Positions 53,959 through 62,275 of a stretch of 64,000 nt of DNA are shown here, piece after piece. The notes beneath the pieces were generated by a model that worked only from the letters and a program-made list of their open reading frames with translations, was not told the origin of the DNA and made no database searches. Position 1 is the first letter of the stretch; the number at the start of each line of letters is the position of its first letter. A program made the position numbers and the translations under genes. Source of the DNA: Arenibacter sp041392165 (GTDB taxonomy: Bacteria > Bacteroidota > Bacteroidia > Flavobacteriales > Flavobacteriaceae); contig JAWKMN010000001.1 in assembly GCA_041392165.1 (NCBI GenBank), positions 1,240,001-1,304,000 on the forward strand, given 5' to 3'.

Positions 53959-55790
53959 ATATCTAGATCGAACTCTTTTCTCAAAAGATCGATGGCCGGA
54001 TTTTTTTCCCTTAATTTCTGGTACTTCTCTTCCGGGGTAAATGCAAATTTTTTGGCAGAAGCTTCGTTTACGGTTATTCGTAGTTGTATAAAGTGATTGT
54101 TGAGCTTTTGTTTTAAATACTCCATTAGGTCGTATTTTTCACGCTCAATTTCTTTTTTCATGGTGCCATTGGGCAATTCTATCCAGAGGGTAAAATTGTC
54201 GATAAGTTTGGGTGTGTCCGAATGCAGGTTGGATGCCAAAATTTTGCGGCCATCATTGTCTAAAATATCAACGAAATCAGCCCAATGTTTTTGCATTTCT
54301 TCCTCTGTAAAATTGGCTTTGGGAAGGTTGCTTTCATCGATAACATCTTCTTTTTTGTTCAGTTGATGTTCCTTTTTGGCCTTTAAGCTGGAAAGTGAAA
54401 GACCGGAAACCCTTCTTTCGGTCGATTTTATATTGATTTGGGCTCTGGGTGCCGGATTGGGTTTCTTCTCAATGTTAACAATGTCCATTCCCACGTTTCC
54501 CTGTGGTTTTTGGCCGATATTTGGTGGGGAATATGGTGTTTGAGGTGTTTGTTCCTCAGCAGAAGGGTATTGGACCGTAGGAGATTCGGTTTGGGCTGTT
54601 TTGGCCTCCGGTAAGTTGGGTTTGCTTCCTTTTCCTACAGTAGAGGGCCAATCCACCTTATAATAAGAGGCGGGGATGATAAAATCGGGTTTGTTACGAC
54701 CGTTCCCTAAGGATTCAGACTTTTTTTTTTCTCCATCAAAATCGATGGAGGCCAATTTCATTAAGGTCAGTTCCACAAGAAGCCGCTGATTTTTACTGGA
54801 TTTATAATTAATGTCGCAGTCGTTGGCCATATCGATGGCCGATAGCAAAAAATTACTGGACGTTTTTATGGATTGTTCGCTATATTGTTTTTTGGCCTCC
54901 TCCCCAACTTCCAGGAGCGCTATGGTGTTTTGGTGTTTGCACACCATTAGATCCCTAAAATGTGAGGCCAGGCCGTTAATAAAATGGTGTCCGTCAAACC
55001 CTCTGGCCAAAGTATCATTAAAAAGTACCAATAGGCCGGGAATATCATGTTTTAGAATGAGATCTGTAGTAGCAAAATAAGTGTCGTAATCCAGCACGTT
55101 CAAATTCTCGGTCACGGCTTTCCGGGTCAATTTTTTGCCCGAGTAACTCACCACCCTGTCAAAGATCGATAGTGCATCGCGCATTGCGCCGTCCGCTTTT
55201 TGGGCTATGATATGAAGTGCATCGTCTTCGGCTTCTATTTCCTGGTTCTCGGCAATATATCTAAGGTATTCGGCGGCGTCCTTAACGGTGATGCGCTTAA
55301 AATCAAAGATCTGACAGCGCGATAGTATTGTAGGGATAATTTTGTGCTTTTCCGTGGTGGCCAATATAAATATGGCATGGGCAGGCGGTTCCTCCAGTGT
55401 CTTTAAGAAAGCATTGAAGGCGGCCTGGGACAGCATGTGCACTTCGTCAATAATGTAAACTTTATATTTTCCAACTTGTGGAGGTATGCGCACTTGACTT
55501 GTAAGCTCCCTGATATCATCTACCGAATTATTGGAAGCGGCGTCCAGTTCAAAGATGTTAAAGGCAAAGTCCTCATTATCGTCCGTTCTGCCATCCTGAT
55601 TGATCCGCTTGGCCAAAATACGTGCACAAGTAGTTTTCCCTACTCCTCTGGGCCCTGTAAACAATAGTGCCTGGGCCAGGTGATCATTGTCTATGGCATT
55701 GGTCAGGGTGTTGGTAATGGCCTGTTGCCCAACAACATCCTTAAATGTTTGGGGCCTGTATTTTCGGGCCGATACTATAAAGGGTTCCAA
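53955..55790 (-). CDS. dnaX: DNA polymerase III subunit gamma/tau
   Basis: Clamp-loader ATPase, 611 residues. N-terminal ATPase: Walker A FTGPRGVGKTTCARIL (near 43-58), VYIIDEVHMLS, sensor TTEKHKIIPTILSRCQIF. The cysteine zinc module found in E. coli between Walker A and DEAH-like box is absent (RINQDGRTDDNEDFAFNI), as remembered for Bacteroidetes. Domain III ends near 350. There the coding strand reads GAA AAA AAA AAG (54721-54731), a slippery run; either shifted frame stops within a few codons (TGA 54715-54717 or TAG 54707-54709). A short gamma of about 358 residues beside the 611-residue tau is therefore likely. The tau tail is Pro/Gln-rich. Confidence 0.95.
   Translation of the reverse strand: MEPFIVSARKYRPQTFKDVVGQQAITNTLTNAIDNDHLAQALLFTGPRGVGKTTCARILAKRINQDGRTDDNEDFAFNIFELDAASNNSVDDIRELTSQVRIPPQVGKYKVYIIDEVHMLSQAAFNAFLKTLEEPPAHAIFILATTEKHKIIPTILSRCQIFDFKRITVKDAAEYLRYIAENQEIEAEDDALHIIAQKADGAMRDALSIFDRVVSYSGKKLTRKAVTENLNVLDYDTYFATTDLILKHDIPGLLVLFNDTLARGFDGHHFINGLASHFRDLMVCKHQNTIALLEVGEEAKKQYSEQSIKTSSNFLLSAIDMANDCDINYKSSKNQRLLVELTLMKLASIDFDGEKKKSESLGNGRNKPDFIIPASYYKVDWPSTVGKGSKPNLPEAKTAQTESPTVQYPSAEEQTPQTPYSPPNIGQKPQGNVGMDIVNIEKKPNPAPRAQINIKSTERRVSGLSLSSLKAKKEHQLNKKEDVIDESNLPKANFTEEEMQKHWADFVDILDNDGRKILASNLHSDTPKLIDNFTLWIELPNGTMKKEIEREKYDLMEYLKQKLNNHFIQLRITVNEASAKKFAFTPEEKYQKLREKNPAIDLLRKEFDLDI
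54721..54730 (-). promoter_or_regulatory. A10 slippery run in dnaX (candidate gamma frameshift site)
   Basis: Ten A in the coding strand at codons about 354-357, flanked by stops in both other frames. Comparable sites produce gamma in Thermus (A9 slippage) and E. coli (A AAA AAG frameshift). Confidence 0.6.
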
Positions 55791-55964
55791 GGCTATTAAC
55801 TTATATAGGTATACAAAAAGTTTATACTATACTTATATTTTAAGTATACTAAAATCACACAAATATAAAAATAGCATTGTATAAAAGGGTCTATTTAACT
55901 TTCTTTAGTACTTTATTTATCAACAATTCAATCTAAAGATTGTCCGCGCCTTGGATGGAGCCCG

Positions 55965-56062
55965 CCTGTTTGTAAGACAGGGGTTCCGTTTCGCCCGTGC
56001 CGGTACGGACGGGTGGGTTTACCTCTCCTTTGGAGAGGTCGGAACTGGCTTTTTAGGCAGTT
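55965..56062. repeat. cluster of four adjacent palindromes before RNase P RNA
   Basis: CCTGT/ACAGG (55965-55969, 55977-55981), CCCGT/ACGGG (55994-55998, 56009-56013), ACCTCTCC/GGAGAGGT (56021-56028, 56032-56039; perfect) and AACTG/CAGTT (56043-56047, 56058-56062). It occupies most of the 325-base gap after dnaX, whose first 170 bases are AT-rich with nothing recognised. It resembles composite REP elements. Confidence 0.6.
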
Positions 56063-56102
56063 CAGGGTGAGGTAAATAAAAAGTTTCTTGAAATTTTTTA
56101 TA

Positions 56103-56110
56103 TACCTTTG
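56103..56110 (+). promoter_or_regulatory. -7 box of RNase P RNA
   Basis: TACCTTTG fits TAnnTTTG and lies five bases before the P1 stem of the RNA, the expected distance. The -33 element is weak. Confidence 0.6.
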
Positions 56111-56115
56111 TGCTG

Positions 56116-56430
56116 GCAGGTCGCCTTATCGCTCCCCGCTTTTCGTGGGGAGAGGAAAGTCCGGACACCATAGTGCAGTATAGCGGGTAACGCCCGTCCA
56201 TCGTAAGATGAGGACAAGTGCAACAGAAAGTATGTACAGGTAAGGCTGTAGTGAAACCAGGTAAACTCTATACGGTGCAACGCCATGTAAATCAGTGTTT
56301 GAGGGCTGCACGCCCGAGCTGAAGGGTAGGCGGTTAGAGCTTTTGGGCAACCATTGGCCTAGATAAATGATAGGGAGGCCGTGAAGTAATTCAAGGTTAA
56401 CAGAATCCGGCTTATGACCTGCTTTTTTTT
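56116..56430 (+). ncRNA. rnpB: RNase P RNA, bacterial class A type
   Basis: Catalytic RNA that trims tRNA 5' leaders. The universally conserved GAGGAAAGTCCGGACACC core is at 56151-56168, and ACAGAAAGTATG and the distal AGGGAGGCCGTGAAGTAA-type text follow. The 5' GCAGGTC (56116-56122) pairs with GACCTGC (56416-56422) as P1, so the mature RNA is about 307 bases; eight T after it make a terminator. A -7 box stands directly upstream. It lies between dnaX and rsmD, both leftward. Confidence 0.93.
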
Positions 56431-56556
56431 AATGGAACAACATTTGCACGGCAAATACGTAGTCGAATTTATGCCTCCGCAGGGCGGTATCTTCTTGAAG
56501 AATGATGCCATTGGAAGATTTTTTTAATTAATGCCGCCGCAGGTGGTACACTTTCA

Positions 56557-57102
56557 TTATTCTTCCACCCATTCGAAAAAACTGAATACACTGCCGCCAT
56601 ATCTCCTTTGGTTGGTGAAATGCTCCAAATGCGATAGATCGGTATGTTTGGAATGTTCAATGACCAAAACTCCGTTTTCCAATAAAAGTTGCTTTTCAAA
56701 TATCAGTTTGGGAATAACAGCGAATTCTTCGGGAGACAGGTCATAGGGCGGATCTGCAAATATGATATGCGCTTTTATAGGATTGGTCTGCAAGTATTGA
56801 AAAACATCCTTTTTAATGGCCACAATGGGGAAGTCCATTTCGAAGGAGGTGGACGTAATGTATCTGATACATGCATGGTCCACATCCACGGCGGTAATAT
56901 TTTCAGAGCCCCTTGAGGCAAATTCGTAACTGATATTTCCGGTCCCGGCAAAGAGATCCAATACGCTCACCTCATTAAAATAATAACGGTTGTTGAGTAT
57001 GTTGAAAAGGGCCTCTTTAGCCATATCGGTTGTTGGGCGTACAGGGAGCTTTTTTGGCGCGGTTAGTCTCTGACCTTTGTTTTTACCGGATATAATGCGC
57101 AT
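56557..57102 (-). CDS. rsmD: 16S rRNA (guanine966-N2)-methyltransferase
   Basis: SAM-dependent methyltransferase of 181 residues. The start MRIISGKNKGQRLTAPKKLP with VRPTTDMAKEALFNIL, the SAM motif VLDLFAGTGNISYEFASRG and the DPPYDLSPEEF catalytic motif (DPPY) match RsmD. It overlaps the preceding DUF3822 gene by one base. These two and the upstream gene form a leftward unit. Confidence 0.93.
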   Translation of the reverse strand: MRIISGKNKGQRLTAPKKLPVRPTTDMAKEALFNILNNRYYFNEVSVLDLFAGTGNISYEFASRGSENITAVDVDHACIRYITSTSFEMDFPIVAIKKDVFQYLQTNPIKAHIIFADPPYDLSPEEFAVIPKLIFEKQLLLENGVLVIEHSKHTDLSHLEHFTNQRRYGGSVFSFFEWVEE

Positions 57103-57938
57103 TAAAGAGTGTTTAACAGTGTAAAATCTATGGTTTCACTATCGGATTCCCCAAAATGATGGAATGAAGTGGTGGAGGGAATAAAAATGGAAATGTCCCT
57201 TATGTATTGATGGCATATTGTATATAGTTCATCGCCTTCCTCAATAGATCCAAAAAGTTTTAGTTTAGTGGTTTCCTTATCCAATTTTAATTGCTCCAAG
57301 GTGAACAATAGATAGTAAATAAAATCTTCCTTGGTGGCAAAGCTAAAATTATTGTAGAGTACCAATCTTTTGTTGGAGATGACGGCAATGTCCATATGCC
57401 CTTCCATAAGGTGGACATAACATATGGGTTCGCTCTGGTTTCCGTGATGGTTGGTCAGGGTCTGGATCATGATGGTCCCATGGTGCATAAATTCAAACTC
57501 GCCAAATAGGTCATATATATAGTTGTTGATGTTCATGAAGGGAACATAAACGTTTACCATGTCAAGACCTTTAATTGCATCATATTCGAGATGGTCATTG
57601 GCAAGGATCTTAGCATTGAATTTTAGGTAATTGGCAAGCTCATCTTTGTTGAAGAGTGCCTGTGGAACCAGGCTAAAAAGATTGTTCCTGTGTATTACAA
57701 CTACTTCGGAAAACTTTACATCCCTTATTTTGTTTTTCTCAAAAAGCTGCTTCATTTCCTTTTGAACGGCATAGGGGGTAAGTTCGTTTTCAAACACCAT
57801 TCTTTCGGAAGCAAGGATAGTATTGGAAAGTGTGTCCAGAACACAAAAAGAAAGTCCATTCAAGCTAACTTGAATGGACAATTTATGATATTCCGATTTA
57901 GAATTTTCTAAAATGCTATTGATCGTTTCGTTTGTCAT
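57102..57938 (-). CDS. DUF3822 family protein
   Basis: 278 residues from ATG 57938 (MTNETINSILENSKSEYHKL); the frame can extend to 57959 but that lies deeper in the upstream gene. An actin-like-fold protein family confined mainly to Bacteroidetes; recognisable by SIQVSLNGLSFCVLDTLSN and LVLYNNFSFATKEDFIYYLLF. No function is known. It overlaps rsmD by one base and the upstream membrane-protein gene by 23. Confidence 0.8.
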   Translation of the reverse strand: MTNETINSILENSKSEYHKLSIQVSLNGLSFCVLDTLSNTILASERMVFENELTPYAVQKEMKQLFEKNKIRDVKFSEVVVIHRNNLFSLVPQALFNKDELANYLKFNAKILANDHLEYDAIKGLDMVNVYVPFMNINNYIYDLFGEFEFMHHGTIMIQTLTNHHGNQSEPICYVHLMEGHMDIAVISNKRLVLYNNFSFATKEDFIYYLLFTLEQLKLDKETTKLKLFGSIEEGDELYTICHQYIRDISIFIPSTTSFHHFGESDSETIDFTLLNTL

Positions 57939-58566
57939 ATATAGATGGCCAATTTCCACTGGTGCTTACCTCGGTCAAAGATCCAACCCTAATTTCATTT
58001 CCATTGACCTCATCTACATTAATTTGGGTGTTTTCCCTAGCCAACAAAGTCTTGGGTTGGTCATGCAATACTACATCTTTGCTAACTTTTACCTCATAAA
58101 CGGGAGCTCTGTATCCACTTTTTTCAATGACGGACGACTTCATTTCAAATTTTTCGCCATTGGGGGCATAAGGTACATTCATCATGGTCTTGTAGCGATC
58201 GTCTTTCTTGAACAAAGAATCCTTGACCGAAACAGTACCTAATGTATCTATGATTTTTACTTCCTTCAACATATCGATTCCAAAAACCTTATCGAATTCC
58301 AAATAAGAGGAATCCCTTTGCTGGGTTATGGTGTATTTACCGGTATCAACAAAACTTACTAGAGCGTTAAAATCCTTCGCATATCTACCATTTACAGTTT
58401 TATAAGCCTCTTGGGAATTTCTGATGTCCTTCAAATTGGATATTACCTTGGCAAAACGTTCTTGCTTAACTTTTTTAAATTCAATTGGGCCGTTCACGGA
58501 ATTATAGATCATATAGCCCAACACGATAGCTACTGCCCAAAGGAAAATTTGTAAAATGGTCTTCAT
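57916..58566 (-). CDS. hypothetical membrane-anchored protein
   Basis: 216 residues with one N-terminal transmembrane helix (about 3-22) and an outside part with Lys-rich and beta-strand stretches. YAPNGEKFEMKSSVIEKSG and VVLHDQPKTLLA are distinctive but I recognise no family. First gene of the leftward unit with DUF3822 and rsmD. A role in the envelope is the only inference I make. Confidence 0.7.
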   Translation of the reverse strand: MKTILQIFLWAVAIVLGYMIYNSVNGPIEFKKVKQERFAKVISNLKDIRNSQEAYKTVNGRYAKDFNALVSFVDTGKYTITQQRDSSYLEFDKVFGIDMLKEVKIIDTLGTVSVKDSLFKKDDRYKTMMNVPYAPNGEKFEMKSSVIEKSGYRAPVYEVKVSKDVVLHDQPKTLLARENTQINVDEVNGNEIRVGSLTEVSTSGNWPSIYDKRNDQ

Positions 58567-58631
58567 TTTGTAAGTGTTATTTTATTTAGTGGTTGTCACA
58601 AATCTACAATTTTTTTTTAATGCTAAAAGTA

Positions 58632-58660
58632 TTTGACCTTAAAAATACTGATTATCTTTG
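58632..58660 (+). promoter_or_regulatory. promoter of the RecD-like gene
   Basis: TTTG (58632-58635), 17-base spacer, TATCTTTG (58653-58660), only seven bases before the ATG. A nearly leaderless transcript is expected. Confidence 0.6.
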
Positions 58661-58667
58661 AGGACCT

Positions 58668-60107
58668 ATGACTTCTATAACCGATGCTACTTTTTTTAAA
58701 CTACTGACAGACAAATTTCCGCACCGTCCAACTGTCAAGCAGTCAGTGGCTTTGCAACAATTGGCAAGTTTTGTTTTATCCAAGGAAAAGGAGGGTGTTT
58801 TTATGTTGAAGGGGTTTGCGGGGACGGGAAAAACCACCATTGTGGGTACTATTGTTGCCAATCTATGGAAAACCACCATGAAGGCCGTTTTAATGGCTCC
58901 TACGGGGAGGGCGGCAAAGGTAATGTCCAATTACTCGGGAACCCAGGCTTTTACGATACACCGAAAAATTTATTTTCCAAAAAAGCAAAGTGGGGGCGGG
59001 GTGCAGTTTGTTCTATCGCCCAATAAGCATAGGAATACCATTTTTATTGTGGATGAGGCCTCTATGATTCCGGATACGCCTACGGATTCCAAGTTGATGG
59101 AGAATGGGGCCCTCCTGGACGATTTGTTGATGTACGTGTATTCCGGGCATAATTGTAAACTGATCCTCATTGGTGATACGGCACAGCTCCCTCCCGTACA
59201 TTTGAATATTAGTCCGGCTTTGGATGAAGATCAATTGGCACTGAATTATAATAAGGAAGTTATAAAATTGGAGTTGGACGAGGTGGTGAGGCAAGCCGAG
59301 GATTCCGGAATTTTGGTAAATGCCACCAGCTTGAGGGAGCAGTTGCAAAGTGGGTTCTTCGATGATTTTAAGTTCTCGGTCAGTCGCTTTTCCGATATTG
59401 TTCGTTTGGTGGATGGCAATGATATCCAAGAGGCCATAGACGGTTCTTATTCCCAAAATGGCAAAGAGGAGACCGCCATTATAGTGAGGTCCAATAGACG
59501 GGCCAATCTATACAATGAAAATATTAGGAATAGGATCCTTTATTTGGAAAATGAGTTGGCCACAGGCGATTATATGATGGTGGTCAAGAACAACTATTTC
59601 TGGCTAAAGCCAACCTCGGAAGCCGGTTTTATAGCCAACGGGGATATTATTGAGGTTTTGGAGATCTTTGCCATTAAAGAGTTGTACGGTTTTAAATTTG
59701 CGGAGGTAAAGGTGAAGATGGTGGATTACCCCAATCAAAAACCCTTTGAAACAGTGCTTTTGTTGGATACCATTAAGGCGGAGACCCCATCTTTGTCCTA
59801 TGAGGATGGCAACCGCCTCTACCAGGAGGTTATGAAGGATTATGCCGATGAAAAATCCAAGTACAAGAAGTTTTTGGCGGTAAAGGGCAATAAGTTTTTT
59901 AATGCTCTTCAGGTGAAATTTTCCTATGCCATTACCTGTCATAAGTCCCAAGGGGGGCAATGGAATACCGTTTTTGTGGAACAGCCATATTTACCAAACG
60001 GTATAGATAGGGATTATCTGCGCTGGTTGTATACCGCAGTGACCAGGGCAAAGCACAAATTGTACCTTATAGGCTTTAAGGATGATTTTTTTGTTGATTG
60101 GGAATAG
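58668..60107 (+). CDS. ATP-dependent RecD-like DNA helicase (PIF1/RecD2 type)
   Basis: Superfamily 1B helicase of 479 residues. Motif I GFAGTGKTTIVG (near 48-59), motif II IFIVDEASMIPD, motif III LILIGDTAQLPP and the C-terminal TCHKSQGGQWNTVFVEQ and LYTAVTRAKHKLYLIG (motifs V, VI) are all clear. It lacks the N-terminal extension of RecD2, so a short UvrD_C-like helicase is the best name. ATG at 58668. Confidence 0.88.
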   Translation: MTSITDATFFKLLTDKFPHRPTVKQSVALQQLASFVLSKEKEGVFMLKGFAGTGKTTIVGTIVANLWKTTMKAVLMAPTGRAAKVMSNYSGTQAFTIHRKIYFPKKQSGGGVQFVLSPNKHRNTIFIVDEASMIPDTPTDSKLMENGALLDDLLMYVYSGHNCKLILIGDTAQLPPVHLNISPALDEDQLALNYNKEVIKLELDEVVRQAEDSGILVNATSLREQLQSGFFDDFKFSVSRFSDIVRLVDGNDIQEAIDGSYSQNGKEETAIIVRSNRRANLYNENIRNRILYLENELATGDYMMVVKNNYFWLKPTSEAGFIANGDIIEVLEIFAIKELYGFKFAEVKVKMVDYPNQKPFETVLLLDTIKAETPSLSYEDGNRLYQEVMKDYADEKSKYKKFLAVKGNKFFNALQVKFSYAITCHKSQGGQWNTVFVEQPYLPNGIDRDYLRWLYTAVTRAKHKLYLIGFKDDFFVDWE

Positions 60108-60134
60108 CCTAATTTCGCATTAAAGTTGGTGAAT

Positions 60135-60707
60135 ATGACTTTTGAGACCGTTTTAAGCATTTTTTTAGGTATAGGACTGGCCGCATCGGTGGGCTTTAGA
60201 ATTTTTCTGCCCTTGTTTGCATTAAGCCTGGCCGCTTATTTTAACGTATGGGAATTAAATGAAAACTGGGAATGGGTGGGCAGTATGGCGGCCGTAATAA
60301 CATTTGGGGTTGCCACTATCGTTGAAATTTTCGCTTATTTTATTCCTTGGTTGGACAATTTGCTGGATAGTTTCGCAATACCTATGGCCGCTTTGGCAGG
60401 TACCGCTGTCATGGTGTCTACGGCTTCCAATCTAGATCCGGTGATTACCTGGACCTTGGCCATAATTGCGGGCGGGGGAACGGCCACAGCAATAAAGGGA
60501 GCTTCGGCTACCGGTAGATTGGCCTCTACGGCTACTACCGGAGGAACGGCCAATCCTGTTATCGGTCTCGTGGAAACGGGAACTGCGGCAGTAGTAACCA
60601 CAGCTTCGATTTTTGCCCCTATCCTTGCTGTATTTCTGGTCCTTCTCGTAATGATCTTTATTTATAGGTTATACAGAAAGATCGGACCGAGAAAAAAATC
60701 ACATTAA
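60135..60707 (+). CDS. DUF4126 domain membrane protein
   Basis: 190 residues from ATG 60135 (MTFETVLSIFLGIGLAASVG); TTG and GTG starts lie nine and six bases earlier. Five or six hydrophobic segments, a Gly/Ala/Thr-rich middle (ATGRLASTATTGGTANPVIG) and a basic C-terminus KIGPRKKSH. The family function is unknown. It follows the helicase gene after 27 bases, so co-transcription is likely. Confidence 0.8.
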   Translation: MTFETVLSIFLGIGLAASVGFRIFLPLFALSLAAYFNVWELNENWEWVGSMAAVITFGVATIVEIFAYFIPWLDNLLDSFAIPMAALAGTAVMVSTASNLDPVITWTLAIIAGGGTATAIKGASATGRLASTATTGGTANPVIGLVETGTAAVVTTASIFAPILAVFLVLLVMIFIYRLYRKIGPRKKSH

Positions 60708-60780
60708 TCTTAAATTGTTTTCGTGTTAAATGAGCATGGCCCAAATCTGTTCGCAAAATCAATGAAAATATATGTATTAC

Positions 60781-60834
60781 ACCTGCCTGAACGATGTAGT
60801 CGGGCAGTAATGGCCCCCGATCGTCATCGGGATA
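60781..60834. repeat. two small hairpins upstream of kdsB
   Basis: CTGCCTGA/TCGGGCAG (about 60784 and 60801) and CCCGAT/ATCGGG (about 60816 and 60826). REP-like; may also end DUF4126 transcription. Confidence 0.5.
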
Positions 60835-60850
60835 AAAAAATAATATCCAT

Positions 60851-61579
60851 ATGAAAATTATAGCAATGATACCGGCTCGTTATGCAGCCTCAAGATTTCC
60901 GGGCAAGCTTATGCAGGACCTTCAAGGGAAACCGGTCATACAAAGAACCTATGAGGCCGCGGTAAAAACCGGTTTGTTTGAGGAAGTTTATGTAGTTACG
61001 GACAGTGCCACTATTTATGATACTATTACCGGGATAGGGGGGAAAGCCTTAATGAGCGTTAGACAACATGAATGTGGAAGCGACCGTATTGCCGAGGCAG
61101 TAGAATCTATGGATGTGGATATTATCGTAAATGTTCAGGGAGATGAGCCGTTTACGGATAGGGAAAGCCTGGCCAGTGTAATCGAGGTTTTTAAGGACGA
61201 TCATAAAAAAGAAATAGATTTGGCCTCTTTAATGACCAGGATTACGGATTGGGTAGAGATTAACGACCCCAATACGGTAAAGGTAATTGTGGACAATCAG
61301 AATTTTGCCCTTTATTTTTCCAGGGCCCCGATTCCCTATCCCAGATCAAGGGAGTTGGATATCCCTTATTTTAAACACAAAGGAATCTATGCTTTTAGAA
61401 AAAGTGCCCTCATGGACTTTCAGAGATTGCCCATGCTTATATTGGAGGCAACGGAAAAAATAGAAGCCATACGATATCTGGAATACGGAAAGAAAATAAA
61501 GATGGTAGAAACCGGAGTAAGCGGTATAGAAATAGATACTCCGGAAGATTTGGAAAAGGCAAAGAAGGTATGGAAATAG
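60851..61579 (+). CDS. kdsB: 3-deoxy-manno-octulosonate cytidylyltransferase
   Basis: Activates Kdo (or 8-amino-Kdo) as its CMP form for lipid A core assembly. 242 residues: ATG gives MKIIAMIPARYAASRFPGK, with the nucleotide-binding loop; the metal-binding Asp and substrate region are in IVNVQGDEPF; ALYFSRAPIPYPR and the GIYAFRK segment are typical. Its end overlaps the next ORF by ten bases. Presence of a kdnB homologue two genes on suggests the substrate may be 8-amino-Kdo, as known for Shewanella KdsB. Confidence 0.93.
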   Translation: MKIIAMIPARYAASRFPGKLMQDLQGKPVIQRTYEAAVKTGLFEEVYVVTDSATIYDTITGIGGKALMSVRQHECGSDRIAEAVESMDVDIIVNVQGDEPFTDRESLASVIEVFKDDHKKEIDLASLMTRITDWVEINDPNTVKVIVDNQNFALYFSRAPIPYPRSRELDIPYFKHKGIYAFRKSALMDFQRLPMLILEATEKIEAIRYLEYGKKIKMVETGVSGIEIDTPEDLEKAKKVWK

Positions 61580-62271
61580 ATTTTGGCAATATTAAAGTGG
61601 TTGGTTTTGATGCCGATGATACCCTATGGGTCAATGAAACCTATTTTAGAAATGCGGAGGAACAATTTGCCGGTCTCTTGGATAAGTATGAAACCAAGAA
61701 CCAAATAGACCAGGAATTGTTTAAAACAGAGATCAGGAACCTTGAACTATATGGCTATGGTATTAAGGGTTTTATGCTGTCCATGATAGAATCTGCCCTG
61801 GAACTGTCCAATAATAGGATTTCGCAGTCAACTATTGGCGAAATTTTGAATCTGGGGAAAGAAATGTTGTTGCACCCGGTAGAATTATTGGATGGCGTGG
61901 AGCAGGTACTGGAAGCATTGAAGGATAAATACCGCCTAATTGTTTTGACCAAAGGGGATCTGTTGGATCAGGAGCGGAAATTGGAAAAATCCGGTCTTTC
62001 CCAATATTTTCACCATGTAGAAGTTTTGAGCGATAAAAAGGAAGAAAATTACAAGAATCTATTGGAGCATTTGGAAATTCCGGTGGGGGAGTTTTTGATG
62101 ATCGGAAATTCATTAAAATCGGACATACTGCCCATACTGAATATTGGGGCAAAAGCCGTTCATATTCCCTTTCATACCACCTGGCAGCATGAAGAGGTAA
62201 AGATAGGGGAATATAACAATGATCACCTTACCTTAAGCACTATCTCCGATATATTGGAATATCTTAAATAA
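61570..62271 (+). CDS. HAD family hydrolase
   Basis: 233 residues with HAD motif I VVGFDADDTLWVNE (nucleophile Asp and acid/base Asp), motif II LIVLTKGD, motif III region SGLSQYFHHVEVLSDKK and motif IV MIGNSLKSDILPI. A cap domain lies between 20 and 110. This is not KdsC, which is shorter, capless and tetrameric. The substrate is unknown, but overlap with kdsB and position before kdnB suggest a linked role. Confidence 0.88.
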   Translation: MEIDFGNIKVVGFDADDTLWVNETYFRNAEEQFAGLLDKYETKNQIDQELFKTEIRNLELYGYGIKGFMLSMIESALELSNNRISQSTIGEILNLGKEMLLHPVELLDGVEQVLEALKDKYRLIVLTKGDLLDQERKLEKSGLSQYFHHVEVLSDKKEENYKNLLEHLEIPVGEFLMIGNSLKSDILPILNIGAKAVHIPFHTTWQHEEVKIGEYNNDHLTLSTISDILEYLK

Positions 62272-62275
62272 GTTT

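Noticed and set aside
61570..62271. HAD protein as KdsC (Kdo 8-phosphate phosphatase)
   Set aside because: It is longer and has a cap domain; KdsC is a short capless protein of about 170-190 residues.
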